Shown: positions 1 through 8,367 of the stretch, piece by piece
Position numbering within the stretch: the stretch's first letter is position 1
How the letters are laid out: every line of letters begins with the position of its first letter
Made by a program: the position numbers and the translations under genes
Assembly: GCF_014696345.1 (NCBI RefSeq)
Contig: NZ_JACJPY010000038.1
Coordinates: 1-38,648, forward strand
Direction: 5' to 3'
Length of the DNA: 38,648 bases
Source of the DNA: Pseudanabaena cinerea FACHB-1277
GTDB lineage: Bacteria > Cyanobacteriota > Cyanobacteriia > Pseudanabaenales > Pseudanabaenaceae
The notes under the pieces: model-generated
What the model was told of the DNA's origin: nothing
Databases searched by the model: none
What the model saw: only the letters and a program-made list of their open reading frames with translations

Positions 1-174
1 ATTGTCTTGAAAACATTCTTTCTTTTGCTCGATAAATCTTTCTTCTCAAACTGGTTTTCCAAATGCTGCTATTGTACCCCTTAATTCCTCAATAGGCTGT
101 AGCTGTCAAAAAATACATAAAATAACCTCTACGATATAATCAAAACAACAACATCAGTTCAGGAGACAACATCA

Positions 175-825
175 ATGGTCAGTCAACTGAGTCAAACCGA
201 AATCATCTATCCCGAAAGCGATGGCAAACCCATGGCTGACAACACCAAACAATTTGAACTCATCGTTGAGATCAAAAAAGGCTTAGACCTCCTCTTCCTT
301 AATGATCCACAAGTATTCATCGCAGGTGATCTCCTCTGGTATCCCATCCAAGGACAACCCCACATCGTCACCGCCCCCGATGTGATGGTGGCTTTTGGTC
401 GTCCCAAAGGCGATCGCGGCTCATACAAACAATGGGAAGAAAACAACATCGCCCCTCAAGTCGTATTTGAAATACTCTCCCCCAGCAACAGTCGCCTCGA
501 AATGAGCAAAAAGCTCCTTTTCTTCGATCGCCACCAAGTCGAAGAATACTACCTCTACGACCCCGAAACCAACACTCTCGAAGTCTGGATACGCACCACA
601 TCAGGCTTAGAGCCAATTGCCCAACCCGACAATTGGACAAGCCCCCGTCTCGGCACGCGCTTTGATACCACATCTGGCAGACTCCAACTCTACAAACCCG
701 ATGGCACAAAATTTCACACATACATTGAGGTAAATTTGCTACTAGATCAAGAACGCGATCGTGCCAATCAAGCCGAAGCCCTGCTCCAAAAATATCGCGA
801 TCGTTACGGCGAACTACCTAGCTAA
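175..825 (+). CDS. Uma2-family PD-(D/E)XK nuclease-like protein
   Basis: A 216-residue protein of the Uma2 family, a restriction-endonuclease-like fold greatly expanded in cyanobacteria; its biological role is unknown. The core is visible as APDVMVAFG (the D of the PD motif, about residue 69), VVFEILSPSN (the E strand, about 96-105) and a following K-rich helix (MSKKLLFFDRHQVEEYY) leading to YDP, which matches the family's usual LVDP. The C-terminal 35 residues (LLLDQERDRANQAEALLQKYRDRYGELPS region) form a charged helix, a common Uma2 tail. The ATG is preceded by CAGGAGAC (about 161-168), a good ribosome site. It points away from the cas operon and is separated from it by the array, so a link with CRISPR is only positional. 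Confidence 0.85.
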   Translation: MVSQLSQTEIIYPESDGKPMADNTKQFELIVEIKKGLDLLFLNDPQVFIAGDLLWYPIQGQPHIVTAPDVMVAFGRPKGDRGSYKQWEENNIAPQVVFEILSPSNSRLEMSKKLLFFDRHQVEEYYLYDPETNTLEVWIRTTSGLEPIAQPDNWTSPRLGTRFDTTSGRLQLYKPDGTKFHTYIEVNLLLDQERDRANQAEALLQKYRDRYGELPS

Positions 826-922
826 GGCTGATAAATCTAAAGGAGAATGGGGTTGCGAGACATCCGACCCTCTATGGATGTATTTTCCAAGCGATCGCTT
901 CCCTAATGCGAAGGGTAATCTC

Positions 923-944
923 AATCTCTGAGGATTCAGAGATT
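923..944. repeat. Perfect 9-bp inverted repeat beside the CRISPR array
   Basis: AATCTCTGA, a 4-nt loop, then TCAGAGATT lies 10 bp outside the outermost repeat of the array. On the minus strand, the likely transcription direction of the array, it comes just after the last repeat and could end or stabilise the pre-crRNA. It has no T-run, so it is not a textbook terminator. The rest of 826-953 shows no gene. Confidence 0.5.
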
Positions 945-953
945 ATGAAAGGG

Positions 954-3238
954 GGGGCTAGTTGATCGCGTCCCCTAGCGAGTAGGGGATGTAGTTGCTG
1001 CTGTGCGTATTCCTATGTTTATGCCGTTTCCAATTGATCGCGTCCCCTAGCGAGTAGGGGATCTTGAGCAGTTTGTCCAGAGCATTGAATCGGAATAGTT
1101 TCCAATCGATCGCATCCCCTAGCGAGTAGGGGATCGCCCTGCATTACGCAAATCTTGATATCCAAGCGCTAAAGTTTCCAATCGATCGCGTCCCCTAGCG
1201 AGTAGGGGACACCCGTATATGCAGCAGACAAACTCAATCCCGCAAGTTTCCAATCGATCGCGTCCCCTAGCGAGTAGGGGACTAATCAGCGTGGCAGTCT
1301 CTGTAGTGACACTTTTGTTTCCAATTGATCGCGTCCCCTAGCGAGTAGGGGACTAGTAAAAACCTGTCGAGTAATTACCATGAAGAAGTTGTTTCCAATC
1401 GATCGCGTCCCCTAGCGAGTAGGGGACATCGGGCTGAAATGCGATCATTGCGGGTATCACACGTTTCCAATCGATCGCGTCCCCTAGCGAGTAGGGGATT
1501 AACAACCCTGTGAATATGCTACAGGGTGGAGGCACGTTTCCAATCGATCGCGTCCCCTAGCGAGTAGGAGAAATACGGCTCTAACACTACCTCCATTTTT
1601 GTACCTGCGTTTCCAATTGATCGCGTCCCCTAGCGAGTAGGAGACTCACATCATGGACTCCGAAGTTTTATGTCTTCGGGCTGTTTCCAATCGATCACAT
1701 CCCCTAGCGAGTAGGGAACAAAAGGTGAGAACGATGGTTTCAGGCTGGCTAAGTTGTTTCCAATTGATCGCGCCACCTAGCGTGTAGGCGAATGAATTTT
1801 CTGACTTTTTGGGTGAAGTAACGATGTTTCCAATCGATCTCTTCCCCTAGCGAGTAGGAGAGTTGATACTAAGAAAGTATCGGCACTGATTGATGAGGCG
1901 TTTCCAATTGGTCGCATCCCCTAGCGAGTAGGGAAAGTACAAGTATGGATTCCACAATCTGAAGCTGGCAATACATTTCCAATCGATCGCGTCCCCTAGC
2001 AAGTAGGAGATCATCAAACGAGTCCTCTACCTCGATCGTGTTTTCAGGTTTCCAATCGATCACGCCCCCTAGCGAGTAGGGAAGTTGTCTGTGGTTTTTT
2101 GTGTGGGAATACCAAAAGCGGTTTCCAATCGATCGCGTCCCCTAGCGAGTAGGGAACTGATATGTCTGATTACCGTAAGCGCAGTGTGGCTAGTTTCCAA
2201 TCGATCGCGTTCCCTAGCGAGTGGGGACAATCACGATGGTACGATCACAAAACAGATAAGCCATAGTTTCCAATCGATCGCGTCCCCTAGCGAGTAGGAG
2301 ACCAACACAAGCGAGAACCGCCTGACTGGAACCAACGGCAACGGGTTTCCAATTGATCGCGTCCCCTAGCGAGTAGGAGAATGGGGCAAATTTTCTGTCC
2401 TGATATTGTTGGGGCGTTTCCAGTCGATCGCGTCCCCTAACGAGTAGGGAAGTTATTTGGGAAAATGTACGAAATGTGATCGCTAAGTTTCCAATCGATC
2501 GCGTCCCCTAACGAGTAGGAGACTCTGCGGAGAGATTGAAGACTTGATCGACATTCTACGCTTTCCAATCGATCGCGTCCCCTAGCGAGTAGGAGACGCT
2601 TTTTTTTGTCCAATTCGATTAACTTTTTAACGTTTCCAATCGATCGCGTCCCCTAACGAGTAGGGAATGTAGTAGAGGACTACTCAACATGCGAGAGAGA
2701 GGCGTTTCCAATCGATCGCGTCCCCTAGCGAGTAGAGGTAGGGTTTAACAAGCAATCTAATGTCTGTGCTATCTAGTTTTCAATCGATCAAGTCCCCTAG
2801 CAAGTAGGAGAGTTATTGGTTTGTACTGATTTTATTTCCGTGGGTGAAGTCGAAAATAGGGAAAATAAGAGATCGGCTATCTCCTCTTCGTACTCAGGGG
2901 CATCTAGTCCTAGCAATTTAATTTCCTCATCAAATTGTTCCTCGCTTTCAGTTTCGGCGAAAGCTATGACCACAGCTTTTTTCTGTTCGTCTGTCATTTC
3001 ACGCATCCTTGCTTACTATTTCTATTGTCAAGCCATGAATTTAAAGCATCCATACTGATTTGCGGGTTCGCGTCCCCTAACGAGTAGGGGGAATGTTCAG
3101 AGGGCTTCGTCACGTCAAGAGTACATCAAGTTTCCAATTGATCGCATCCCTTAGCGTGCAGGGGATTAATGATTTCGCTCACGATCAAGCAAAGGTTTAC
3201 TGGTTTCCAATTGATCGCGTCCCCTAGCGAGTAGGAGA
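954..3238 (-). CRISPR. CRISPR array, 29 repeats of 36 bp, type III-B-like
   Basis: Twenty-nine 36-bp repeats start at about 954, 1026, 1098, 1174, 1246, 1317, 1391, 1463, 1536, 1609, 1683, 1756, 1826, 1900, 1975, 2048, 2121, 2193, 2266, 2345, 2416, 2487, 2561, 2632, 2704, 2776, 3056, 3130 and 3203. Spacers are about 34-43 bp, except a 244-bp gap at 2812-3055. Plus-strand repeats begin GTTTCCAATCGATCGCG and end CCCCTAGCGAGTAGGGGA. Read on the minus strand, the repeat is a 7-bp hairpin (TCCCCTA, CTCGC loop, TAGGGGA) followed by a tail ending GATTGGAAAC. That end is typical of cyanobacterial crRNA handles, so I assign the minus strand, co-directional with the cas operon. The repeats at 954 and 3056 have decayed outer ends. 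The first eight repeats (954-1498) all end TAGGGGA; later ones are mostly TAGGAGA or TAGGGAA. No cas1 or cas2 is nearby, so the array may be static or supplied in trans. Confidence 0.97.
2797..2997 (-). CDS. Small acidic ORF inside the CRISPR array
   Basis: A 66-residue ORF fills most of the 244-bp gap between repeats 26 and 27. It reads MTDEQKKAVVIAFAETE..., then a strongly acidic stretch (ESEEQFDEEIKLLGLDAPEY, EEEIADLL). The last few residues and the stop codon lie in the repeat starting at 2776. An upstream in-frame ATG at 3006 is also possible; AAGCAAGG lies just before it. The composition is protein-like (regular hydrophobic spacing, no low-complexity run), unlike the repeat-spanning ORFs elsewhere in the array. 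I do not recognise the family. It could be a real small gene, the end of a broken gene, or an over-long spacer captured from a phage or plasmid gene. Confidence 0.4.
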   Translation of the reverse strand: MTDEQKKAVVIAFAETESEEQFDEEIKLLGLDAPEYEEEIADLLFSLFSTSPTEIKSVQTNNSPTC

Positions 3239-3277
3239 CTAATTTTGATACTGCCAAAACTGACAATAACTCATCAG

Positions 3278-4861
3278 CTAATAAGAAGCGATCGCCTTAA
3301 TCACCTCCTCCAAATCCTTATGCACCTGTGACATTAAACTAGCAGATTTTAAGGATACAAAAGACTGACCAGCGACTAAATTTAAACAATCAAGCAAAAT
3401 CTTTGTCCATTGCTCCTGATTCCCTTTACCCCAAGCCTCATAAACCTCTTGGGGAGTCATTCCCCTTAACCGATGAAACAACTCGTTGCGTTCATCCGCT
3501 AACTGTTCCCAAACAATCGAAATTGGATGATCAGTTAACCGTGAATTCGGTTCAAACGTAGATTCAAATAGCGTGTATAGAACTCGCCCATACAAACCAA
3601 GCTTATTACGATTTAAATCATCCTTTTGATTTGGATATTTCAGAGCATTTCCAAATTTAGCATCAATCGTATGTTTTGCAATTGGCGAACCTTCTTTATC
3701 ACCACGATAACGCCTAGAATCATATTCTCGAATTTTACTACCCCTTGCATCAAGCGCAGGATTACCATTGCGATCTAGTTTAATGAAACTGTAGTGAATA
3801 TTAGAACCATGAGTCGCGATCGCCCATTCACAAATCAGCCCCTCGATCGCTCTCACACTATGAAAAAGCGCCTCAGTCGGATCGCCATTTTTCATCCTCA
3901 CCACAGCCAGATAAGCCATCTCATAACCCTTCCACCACCATTCCCTAACTCGAATAGGTGTCACTAATCCCATCCTGTTAGCAAACTCATCAAACTTAGC
4001 CGCATTCCACAACTTCGCCAGTTCCAGTAAATGCTCCAACTTCACCTTTAGCACAGAATCTTCTAACTCTAGACTTTGCACAACACTAGCAACCCCAGCA
4101 TAATCATCCCTTGCCAGCAAATCCTCTAACTTCTTAAATTGCAACGTCTCAAAATAGGACGACCCCTTTAAAAACTTAGTCCTATCTGGCGCTAACTCAC
4201 TACTAACCAGAAATTCCACCTTTTTACCAAAGCGAATCAAACAAGTTAACTGCACCGCCGAAGAAATTGCAGGAGTCCCCGCCTGATGACTCACAATCAC
4301 GCGATCGCTTTTAGAAATCCACTTGTTTTCCTCCCACCTCGCCAACTCCAACCTTACTAGCGTCAATGTCGCATCCCAATCATCTAACCCATCCGCCCCC
4401 TGTTGCGGTTTCAAAACCGAAAATTCAATCTTTTCATTGGCAAACTTTTCACCGAACGCTTGCGTAAAATAATGCTTCAAAATTGGCTGAAGCGTATATG
4501 TATCCTGCCAATAAGGACAAGCAGCATCACCGCGACTGTAATCATCAAAAATTGCCTCCTGATCGGTCAGCAAAACAATAATGCGATCGGGCTTATTCTT
4601 TTTATCAGTCTTAAACTCCTGACAAAAGCCATCCAACAAAGGAAAAGTCAAACGCTCCCAATATGTCTCAATTGCATCACCATAGGCAATTCCCATTACC
4701 CTTGCTGGCAAAGTCAACAAATCACTATTACTCTCTTCTGTTGGAGAAAATCCACAGGAATATAATTGCTCAATTTTTTTAATCCGCAAATGTCCCCAGC
4801 CAGTATCATCTGTCAGCTTGACATCACTATTACCCGTCGTCACAATCCAAACTACAGACAT
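3278..4861 (-). CDS. CARF-HEPN ribonuclease of the Csm6/Csx1 type
   Basis: A 527-residue ancillary RNase of type III CRISPR systems. In this family the N-terminal CARF domain binds cyclic oligoadenylate made by Cas10, and the C-terminal HEPN domain then degrades RNA non-specifically. CARF signs are WIVTTGNSDVKL at residues 5-16 and SHQAGTPAISSAVQL at 191-205 (the nucleotide-binding GTPA loop). The HEPN catalytic motif is RNELFH, R458 to H463 (Rx4H). It is the last gene of the cmr operon and ends only 39 bp before the first CRISPR repeat. Its ATG lies 37 bp after the upstream Uma2 gene. The GGDD motif of the operon's Cas10 fits a cyclic-oligoadenylate signalling pair. I cannot decide between the Csm6, Csx1 and TIGR02710-like subfamilies by eye. 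Confidence 0.85.
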   Translation of the reverse strand: MSVVWIVTTGNSDVKLTDDTGWGHLRIKKIEQLYSCGFSPTEESNSDLLTLPARVMGIAYGDAIETYWERLTFPLLDGFCQEFKTDKKNKPDRIIVLLTDQEAIFDDYSRGDAACPYWQDTYTLQPILKHYFTQAFGEKFANEKIEFSVLKPQQGADGLDDWDATLTLVRLELARWEENKWISKSDRVIVSHQAGTPAISSAVQLTCLIRFGKKVEFLVSSELAPDRTKFLKGSSYFETLQFKKLEDLLARDDYAGVASVVQSLELEDSVLKVKLEHLLELAKLWNAAKFDEFANRMGLVTPIRVREWWWKGYEMAYLAVVRMKNGDPTEALFHSVRAIEGLICEWAIATHGSNIHYSFIKLDRNGNPALDARGSKIREYDSRRYRGDKEGSPIAKHTIDAKFGNALKYPNQKDDLNRNKLGLYGRVLYTLFESTFEPNSRLTDHPISIVWEQLADERNELFHRLRGMTPQEVYEAWGKGNQEQWTKILLDCLNLVAGQSFVSLKSASLMSQVHKDLEEVIKAIASY

Positions 4862-4898
4862 CTCGATTACGCTCCCAAAGAAATACTACTCAATGCGA

Positions 4899-5474
4899 TC
4901 AAATTCCTGCTTTTACAAAAAACTGCTCAACCGTCACCGCCAACTCTGGAAATAACTCATCAGTCAATAGGCGATCGCCCCGATAAGTCTCAGGAGCGCG
5001 ATCGGGATAAAAAACAGTCAAGGTTCTACTCAACGGATCGATTACCCACACCCGCAAAATCCCCGCATTCAGATAGTCTCCAGCCTTCACTACAAACTCG
5101 CGAAAAGTCTGCCCTTCTGACATAATCTCAATCACCAACTCAGGCGACACAGGACACATCTCATTACCCACATCCGTAGGCAAACGCTCTAACGAGATAT
5201 AGGTCAAATCAGGCACAGGACACCAATCCTGACCATTACGAGTCAACACAATTCCCCATTCAGGATAAACAAAACCCTTACCCTCAAATAGATCGCCCAA
5301 GTACCGATATAAAACACCCTGAAGGGCTGCATGAAATCTTTTTGGAGACACTTTTTTCACCATTTGACCATCAACAAACTCATAGCGATCGCCCGACTCA
5401 GGGCTAGCCAAAAACTCAGCCAGTGATATTTTCTGACCCAGAGCCTTTTCCAATACCCGTTCTACAGCAATCAC
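4899..5474 (-). CDS. Uma2-family nuclease-like protein within the cmr operon
   Basis: A 191-residue Uma2-family protein with a near-complete core: DRYEFVDGQMV (about 29-39), CPVPDLTYISL (PD motif, about 85-95), PELVIEIMSEGQTFREFVVKA (E strand and helix) and LRVWVIDPLSRTLTVF. The usual K/Y pair after the E strand appears as VVKAGDYLNAG. The start is GTG, supported by GAGAGG 8-10 nt upstream. It sits between the PD-(D/E)XK-like gene and the CARF-HEPN gene, 37 bp from the latter and in the same direction, so it is probably co-transcribed with cas genes. Uma2 genes are so common in cyanobacteria that insertion by chance is possible. It belongs to a different Uma2 subgroup from the copy at 175-825. 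Confidence 0.85.
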   Translation of the reverse strand: MIAVERVLEKALGQKISLAEFLASPESGDRYEFVDGQMVKKVSPKRFHAALQGVLYRYLGDLFEGKGFVYPEWGIVLTRNGQDWCPVPDLTYISLERLPTDVGNEMCPVSPELVIEIMSEGQTFREFVVKAGDYLNAGILRVWVIDPLSRTLTVFYPDRAPETYRGDRLLTDELFPELAVTVEQFFVKAGI

Positions 5475-5530
5475 TATTTTTTCCTCTCTAACTGCAATCG
5501 TTACATTATGACTTAAGACATTGAATCAAA

Positions 5531-6136
5531 TTATAAAAACTCCCTCACGATTGTATTAAAACAACTCAAAATCCGATCAAGCTCATTGAGATAGAAAACA
5601 TTACGATCAAGGATCAGCAACTTATTTTCTAACTTCAAAAACTGCCATAAATTGCCAGTCGTCACACATCCATAAACCTTATCCAAGGTCTCACCATGCT
5701 TTTGGTTATAGCGAATTGCCCCATACATTTGAGCAGCACATTGCCCTAACCCATTCTCTAAGTTATCGCGCTTCGCCTCAACGATCGCCATAATTGGCGT
5801 GCTAATAAAAGTTGCCGTCGAACCCTTACCAAGAATAAAATCACATTCTCCTACCAGTCCCGCCTCGCGATCGCTATCAAGGTTTTTACCCGAATAAATA
5901 GCCAACTGTGTCGAAAAATGTGCCTCTACCTCTAACAAAATTGGTGCAATAATAAACTCAGATTTCGCCTTTTCACTACTAGTCGTAAGAGCAAACTTCT
6001 TACCTTTCGCAAGAGTTTCCAATAACCAACTACTAACCTGAATCGTACTTTCTTGAGATGCAAACAAGTCCTGCTCAATAAAATCAAGAGAGAACTTATC
6101 TATAATCTGTTCAACCGTAAAATCACTGTAAGCCAT
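5531..6136 (-). CDS. PD-(D/E)XK nuclease-like protein in the cmr operon
   Basis: A 201-residue protein. From the ATG chosen here (MAYSDFTVEQIIDKF) it has SEKAKSEFIIAPILLEVE (acidic helix), GECDFILGKG (D strand), PIMAIVEAKRDN (ExK strand) and GQCAAQMYGAI (Q helix), in the order expected for the PD-(D/E)XK fold. A TTG 11 codons upstream (6169) would lengthen it but lacks a clear ribosome site. It lies 77 bp downstream of the double-RAMP cmr gene and 56 bp upstream of Uma2, all leftward. It could be an ancillary nuclease of the CRISPR operon or a passenger; similar stand-alone proteins are common in cyanobacteria. The nuclease fold is inferred from motifs only. Confidence 0.6.
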   Translation of the reverse strand: MAYSDFTVEQIIDKFSLDFIEQDLFASQESTIQVSSWLLETLAKGKKFALTTSSEKAKSEFIIAPILLEVEAHFSTQLAIYSGKNLDSDREAGLVGECDFILGKGSTATFISTPIMAIVEAKRDNLENGLGQCAAQMYGAIRYNQKHGETLDKVYGCVTTGNLWQFLKLENKLLILDRNVFYLNELDRILSCFNTIVREFL

Positions 6137-6171
6137 AGTCTTAATTCTTGCATCATAGAAGTGAATCAACC

Positions 6172-6202
6172 GTAGGATGGGTTAGCGACAGCGTAACCCA
6201 TC
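6172..6202. repeat. REP-like palindrome between operon genes
   Basis: GATGGGTTA and TAACCCATC form a perfect 9-bp inverted repeat around GCGACAGCG, preceded by CGTAG. This is a familiar dispersed palindrome in cyanobacterial and other bacterial genomes. Here it separates the core cmr genes from the accessory genes of the operon and may act as an RNA processing or attenuation point. Confidence 0.6.
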
Positions 6203-6213
6203 ATCTTCATCAA

Positions 6214-7944
6214 CTATTCTATTTCCCAAGGCTTTCCCCATAACTGTTTAAACTGTCCATCATCTGCAAGAAAATTAAGAAAATTCAAACAATCATCAGA
6301 ACCATCTGGAAAGATCGTTAATAACTCAAGATAACTAGCAGTTGGTTTAGGAATCTTTTTTGCTGGATCATTAGGATCAGGCTCCAACTTCATCAAAGGA
6401 TACATCCTATGCCACAGCCGCCCAATCTGTCCCACCCTTCCAGTTACCGAAGATTTATAAATGGATAGTTCAGAAATCTGGGCTTTATTGTCCCTCTTTT
6501 GATAAGCCCCATGTAACCATTGAATTGCCTCAGAACTTTCTCTATTAATCGAAATTCTGCCCCAAACCTGCACTTTGTCAGGATGCCAAGCCTCTCGCCA
6601 ACCAGTCGCATAACTTGCAGTCAACTTAACATTTTGCAGTTGTAACCAAGCTCTAGCCGCCTCCTGCAATTTATCTAGAAAACCTGCTACATATTTTGGG
6701 CTATAAACCTTAACATCGCGAGCAAAACGCCCTTTTTTCCATTGCCAATGACAACCAATTAGCGGCTTCCTGTAGTTATTCTCTTCGTAATATTCCTCAT
6801 AAAATAAACGATGATCGGCTCTGCGCCACGACTTACCAAATCCACCAAAAATCATCGCAAACTGATTCAGATGCAAAATCAGATTTTTTAAAGCCGCCTT
6901 AGGTTCTTCTGAAATATCTTGCGACAATAGCCAACCAAGTTCGCCTTCTACCTTATAGCTAGGCACTTCCCATTGACCATTACCAAATAATTTCTCATCA
7001 AGGCTGGTTGTGACAAAGTTCATCATCAATAAGCCCCATACACCATGCCCTGAAACACCACCAAAAATTCTCTCGACTTCTCGCTTTGCTGTCTCCGCAT
7101 CTGTCAAACCACCAAAAATCCGCAACGCATGACCACGAATCGCCGCCCGAAAAATATTTGGGCGAAACTCGCCAGATTCATCTAAGCGCTTTGATGCCAT
7201 CCCCTGCCCTTTCAACAGATGCGGCGGATACAACAACTCACCCTTTAACTGATCGCGATGACCATAACCTGCGGAAACCCGACAACCAATCCCACGACCC
7301 AGCGCCGCTTCCCAAATTTGCCAGATCTCATCCCACTCAGACCCCTCAAGCTCCTCCGAAGCCGAAATTCCAAACTGAATTGTAGGTTGATAGAGCGAAA
7401 TTTGGATTTTGGCTCCTTCTTTTTCACTATTCATCACCTGTAACTTTTGCTGCGGATGAATGAGATCAACTAACCCATCAGTCCAACTGCTATCTACAGG
7501 ATAACCACCATGAAAGCGCAAAATTCCTGGAGAGAAATCCCCTTTAGAAATCTCCTGTCCGCAATATTTACCAAGGCGATCGCTAAATAACCGATTGCAA
7601 GCCTGACGAAAAGCTCCCTTCATACTCGAACCTGGGTAAAAGGGATAGCCAGACGCACCAATGACAGGACGAATCACGCCATCATCCTGACCTGAATTCG
7701 TCACAAATCGCCAACTAATCGTATATTCTTGCGTTTTGACTGGTTCCTCAAATATCGGCGCAACAGGATAAGTTTCACTTGTCCACTCTTCACACCAGAT
7801 CTCAGCATCTTGAGACTCTCTAGGTTTATTGTGTTTGGGATCTGCTTTACGGGCTTGATCGAGAAACTGTAATTGACACCGACCTTTAGTCTGTGCCTGA
7901 AACATCATCGGCACTTTTTTATAAGCATCGGGAATATTTGACAT
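6214..7944 (-). CDS. cmr6: Double-RAMP Cmr protein, Cmr6 with a Cmr1-like second half
   Basis: A 576-residue RAMP protein of the type III-B effector complex, much longer than ordinary Cmr6 (about 200-350). The first half has the RAMP signature PGSSMKGAFRQAC (residues 104-116) and a glycine-rich loop GRGIGCRVSAGYG (216-228), as in Cmr6. The second half has NIFRAAIRGHALRIF (273-287) and VERIFGG (290-296), resembling the lRgalRf...E..lFG pattern of Cmr1. No separate cmr1 is present, so I infer a Cmr6-Cmr1 fusion capping the complex near the crRNA 3' end. It starts 18 nt after cmr5 and has TAGGGAC as ribosome site. The RAMP assignment is firm; the fusion is inference. Confidence 0.85.
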   Translation of the reverse strand: MSNIPDAYKKVPMMFQAQTKGRCQLQFLDQARKADPKHNKPRESQDAEIWCEEWTSETYPVAPIFEEPVKTQEYTISWRFVTNSGQDDGVIRPVIGASGYPFYPGSSMKGAFRQACNRLFSDRLGKYCGQEISKGDFSPGILRFHGGYPVDSSWTDGLVDLIHPQQKLQVMNSEKEGAKIQISLYQPTIQFGISASEELEGSEWDEIWQIWEAALGRGIGCRVSAGYGHRDQLKGELLYPPHLLKGQGMASKRLDESGEFRPNIFRAAIRGHALRIFGGLTDAETAKREVERIFGGVSGHGVWGLLMMNFVTTSLDEKLFGNGQWEVPSYKVEGELGWLLSQDISEEPKAALKNLILHLNQFAMIFGGFGKSWRRADHRLFYEEYYEENNYRKPLIGCHWQWKKGRFARDVKVYSPKYVAGFLDKLQEAARAWLQLQNVKLTASYATGWREAWHPDKVQVWGRISINRESSEAIQWLHGAYQKRDNKAQISELSIYKSSVTGRVGQIGRLWHRMYPLMKLEPDPNDPAKKIPKPTASYLELLTIFPDGSDDCLNFLNFLADDGQFKQLWGKPWEIE

Positions 7945-7962
7945 TTTTTTAGTCCCTAAAAA

Positions 7963-8367
7963 CTATTTTTTCTTATAGCGCTGAGTCCACCAAACCAAAC
8001 AGTCGCAAAGCTGCGTCAGCACAGCGATCGCCACCCGTTGATCTTGAATGTCTATCTGCCAAAGTTTTTCTGCCATAGACCTTACAGCTTTCTCATTGTC
8101 TGATTGCACAGGATCGTTGGGTATTTTTACCCCAGCTTTTAGCATCACTGCCACAAGCTGATCCCAAGTCTCTTTCCAATACTTAGCTTTATACTCATCT
8201 GCTTTCTTACCTTGCAAGCGTAAATGCTCACCCCAGAAACGCTCCAAGCCATAAGCCACGGCGACACGCATCTTAAAGGCTTGCCCCAAAGAATCCTTAT
8301 CACGTTCTTTCGCATCTAGAACCAATCTTTGAGCAATGCGATCCAAATCATAGGTTTTCCAAGCCAT
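7963..8367 (-). CDS. cmr5: Cmr5, small helical subunit of the type III-B complex
   Basis: A 134-residue, mostly helical, basic protein. In III-B complexes several copies of Cmr5 line the inner filament facing the target RNA. The C-terminus VLTQLCDCLVWWTQRYKKK and the N-terminal DLDRIAQRLVLDA look like cyanobacterial Cmr5. Its ATG overlaps the cmr4 stop by one base (TAATG), which indicates translational coupling. Its identity rests on size, helix content and the fixed operon order cas10-cmr3-cmr4-cmr5-cmr6; the sequence itself is weakly conserved in this family. Confidence 0.85.
   Translation of the reverse strand: MAWKTYDLDRIAQRLVLDAKERDKDSLGQAFKMRVAVAYGLERFWGEHLRLQGKKADEYKAKYWKETWDQLVAVMLKAGVKIPNDPVQSDNEKAVRSMAEKLWQIDIQDQRVAIAVLTQLCDCLVWWTQRYKKK

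Noticed and set aside
1353-2297. Short ORFs within the CRISPR array on both strands
   Set aside because: They recode the repeat (for example IDWK or SNRSR motifs recurring at repeat spacing) and are artefacts of the repeated sequence.
3278-4861. Card1/Can2-type CARF nuclease
   Set aside because: The C-terminus has an Rx4H HEPN motif and no PD-(D/E)XK motif.
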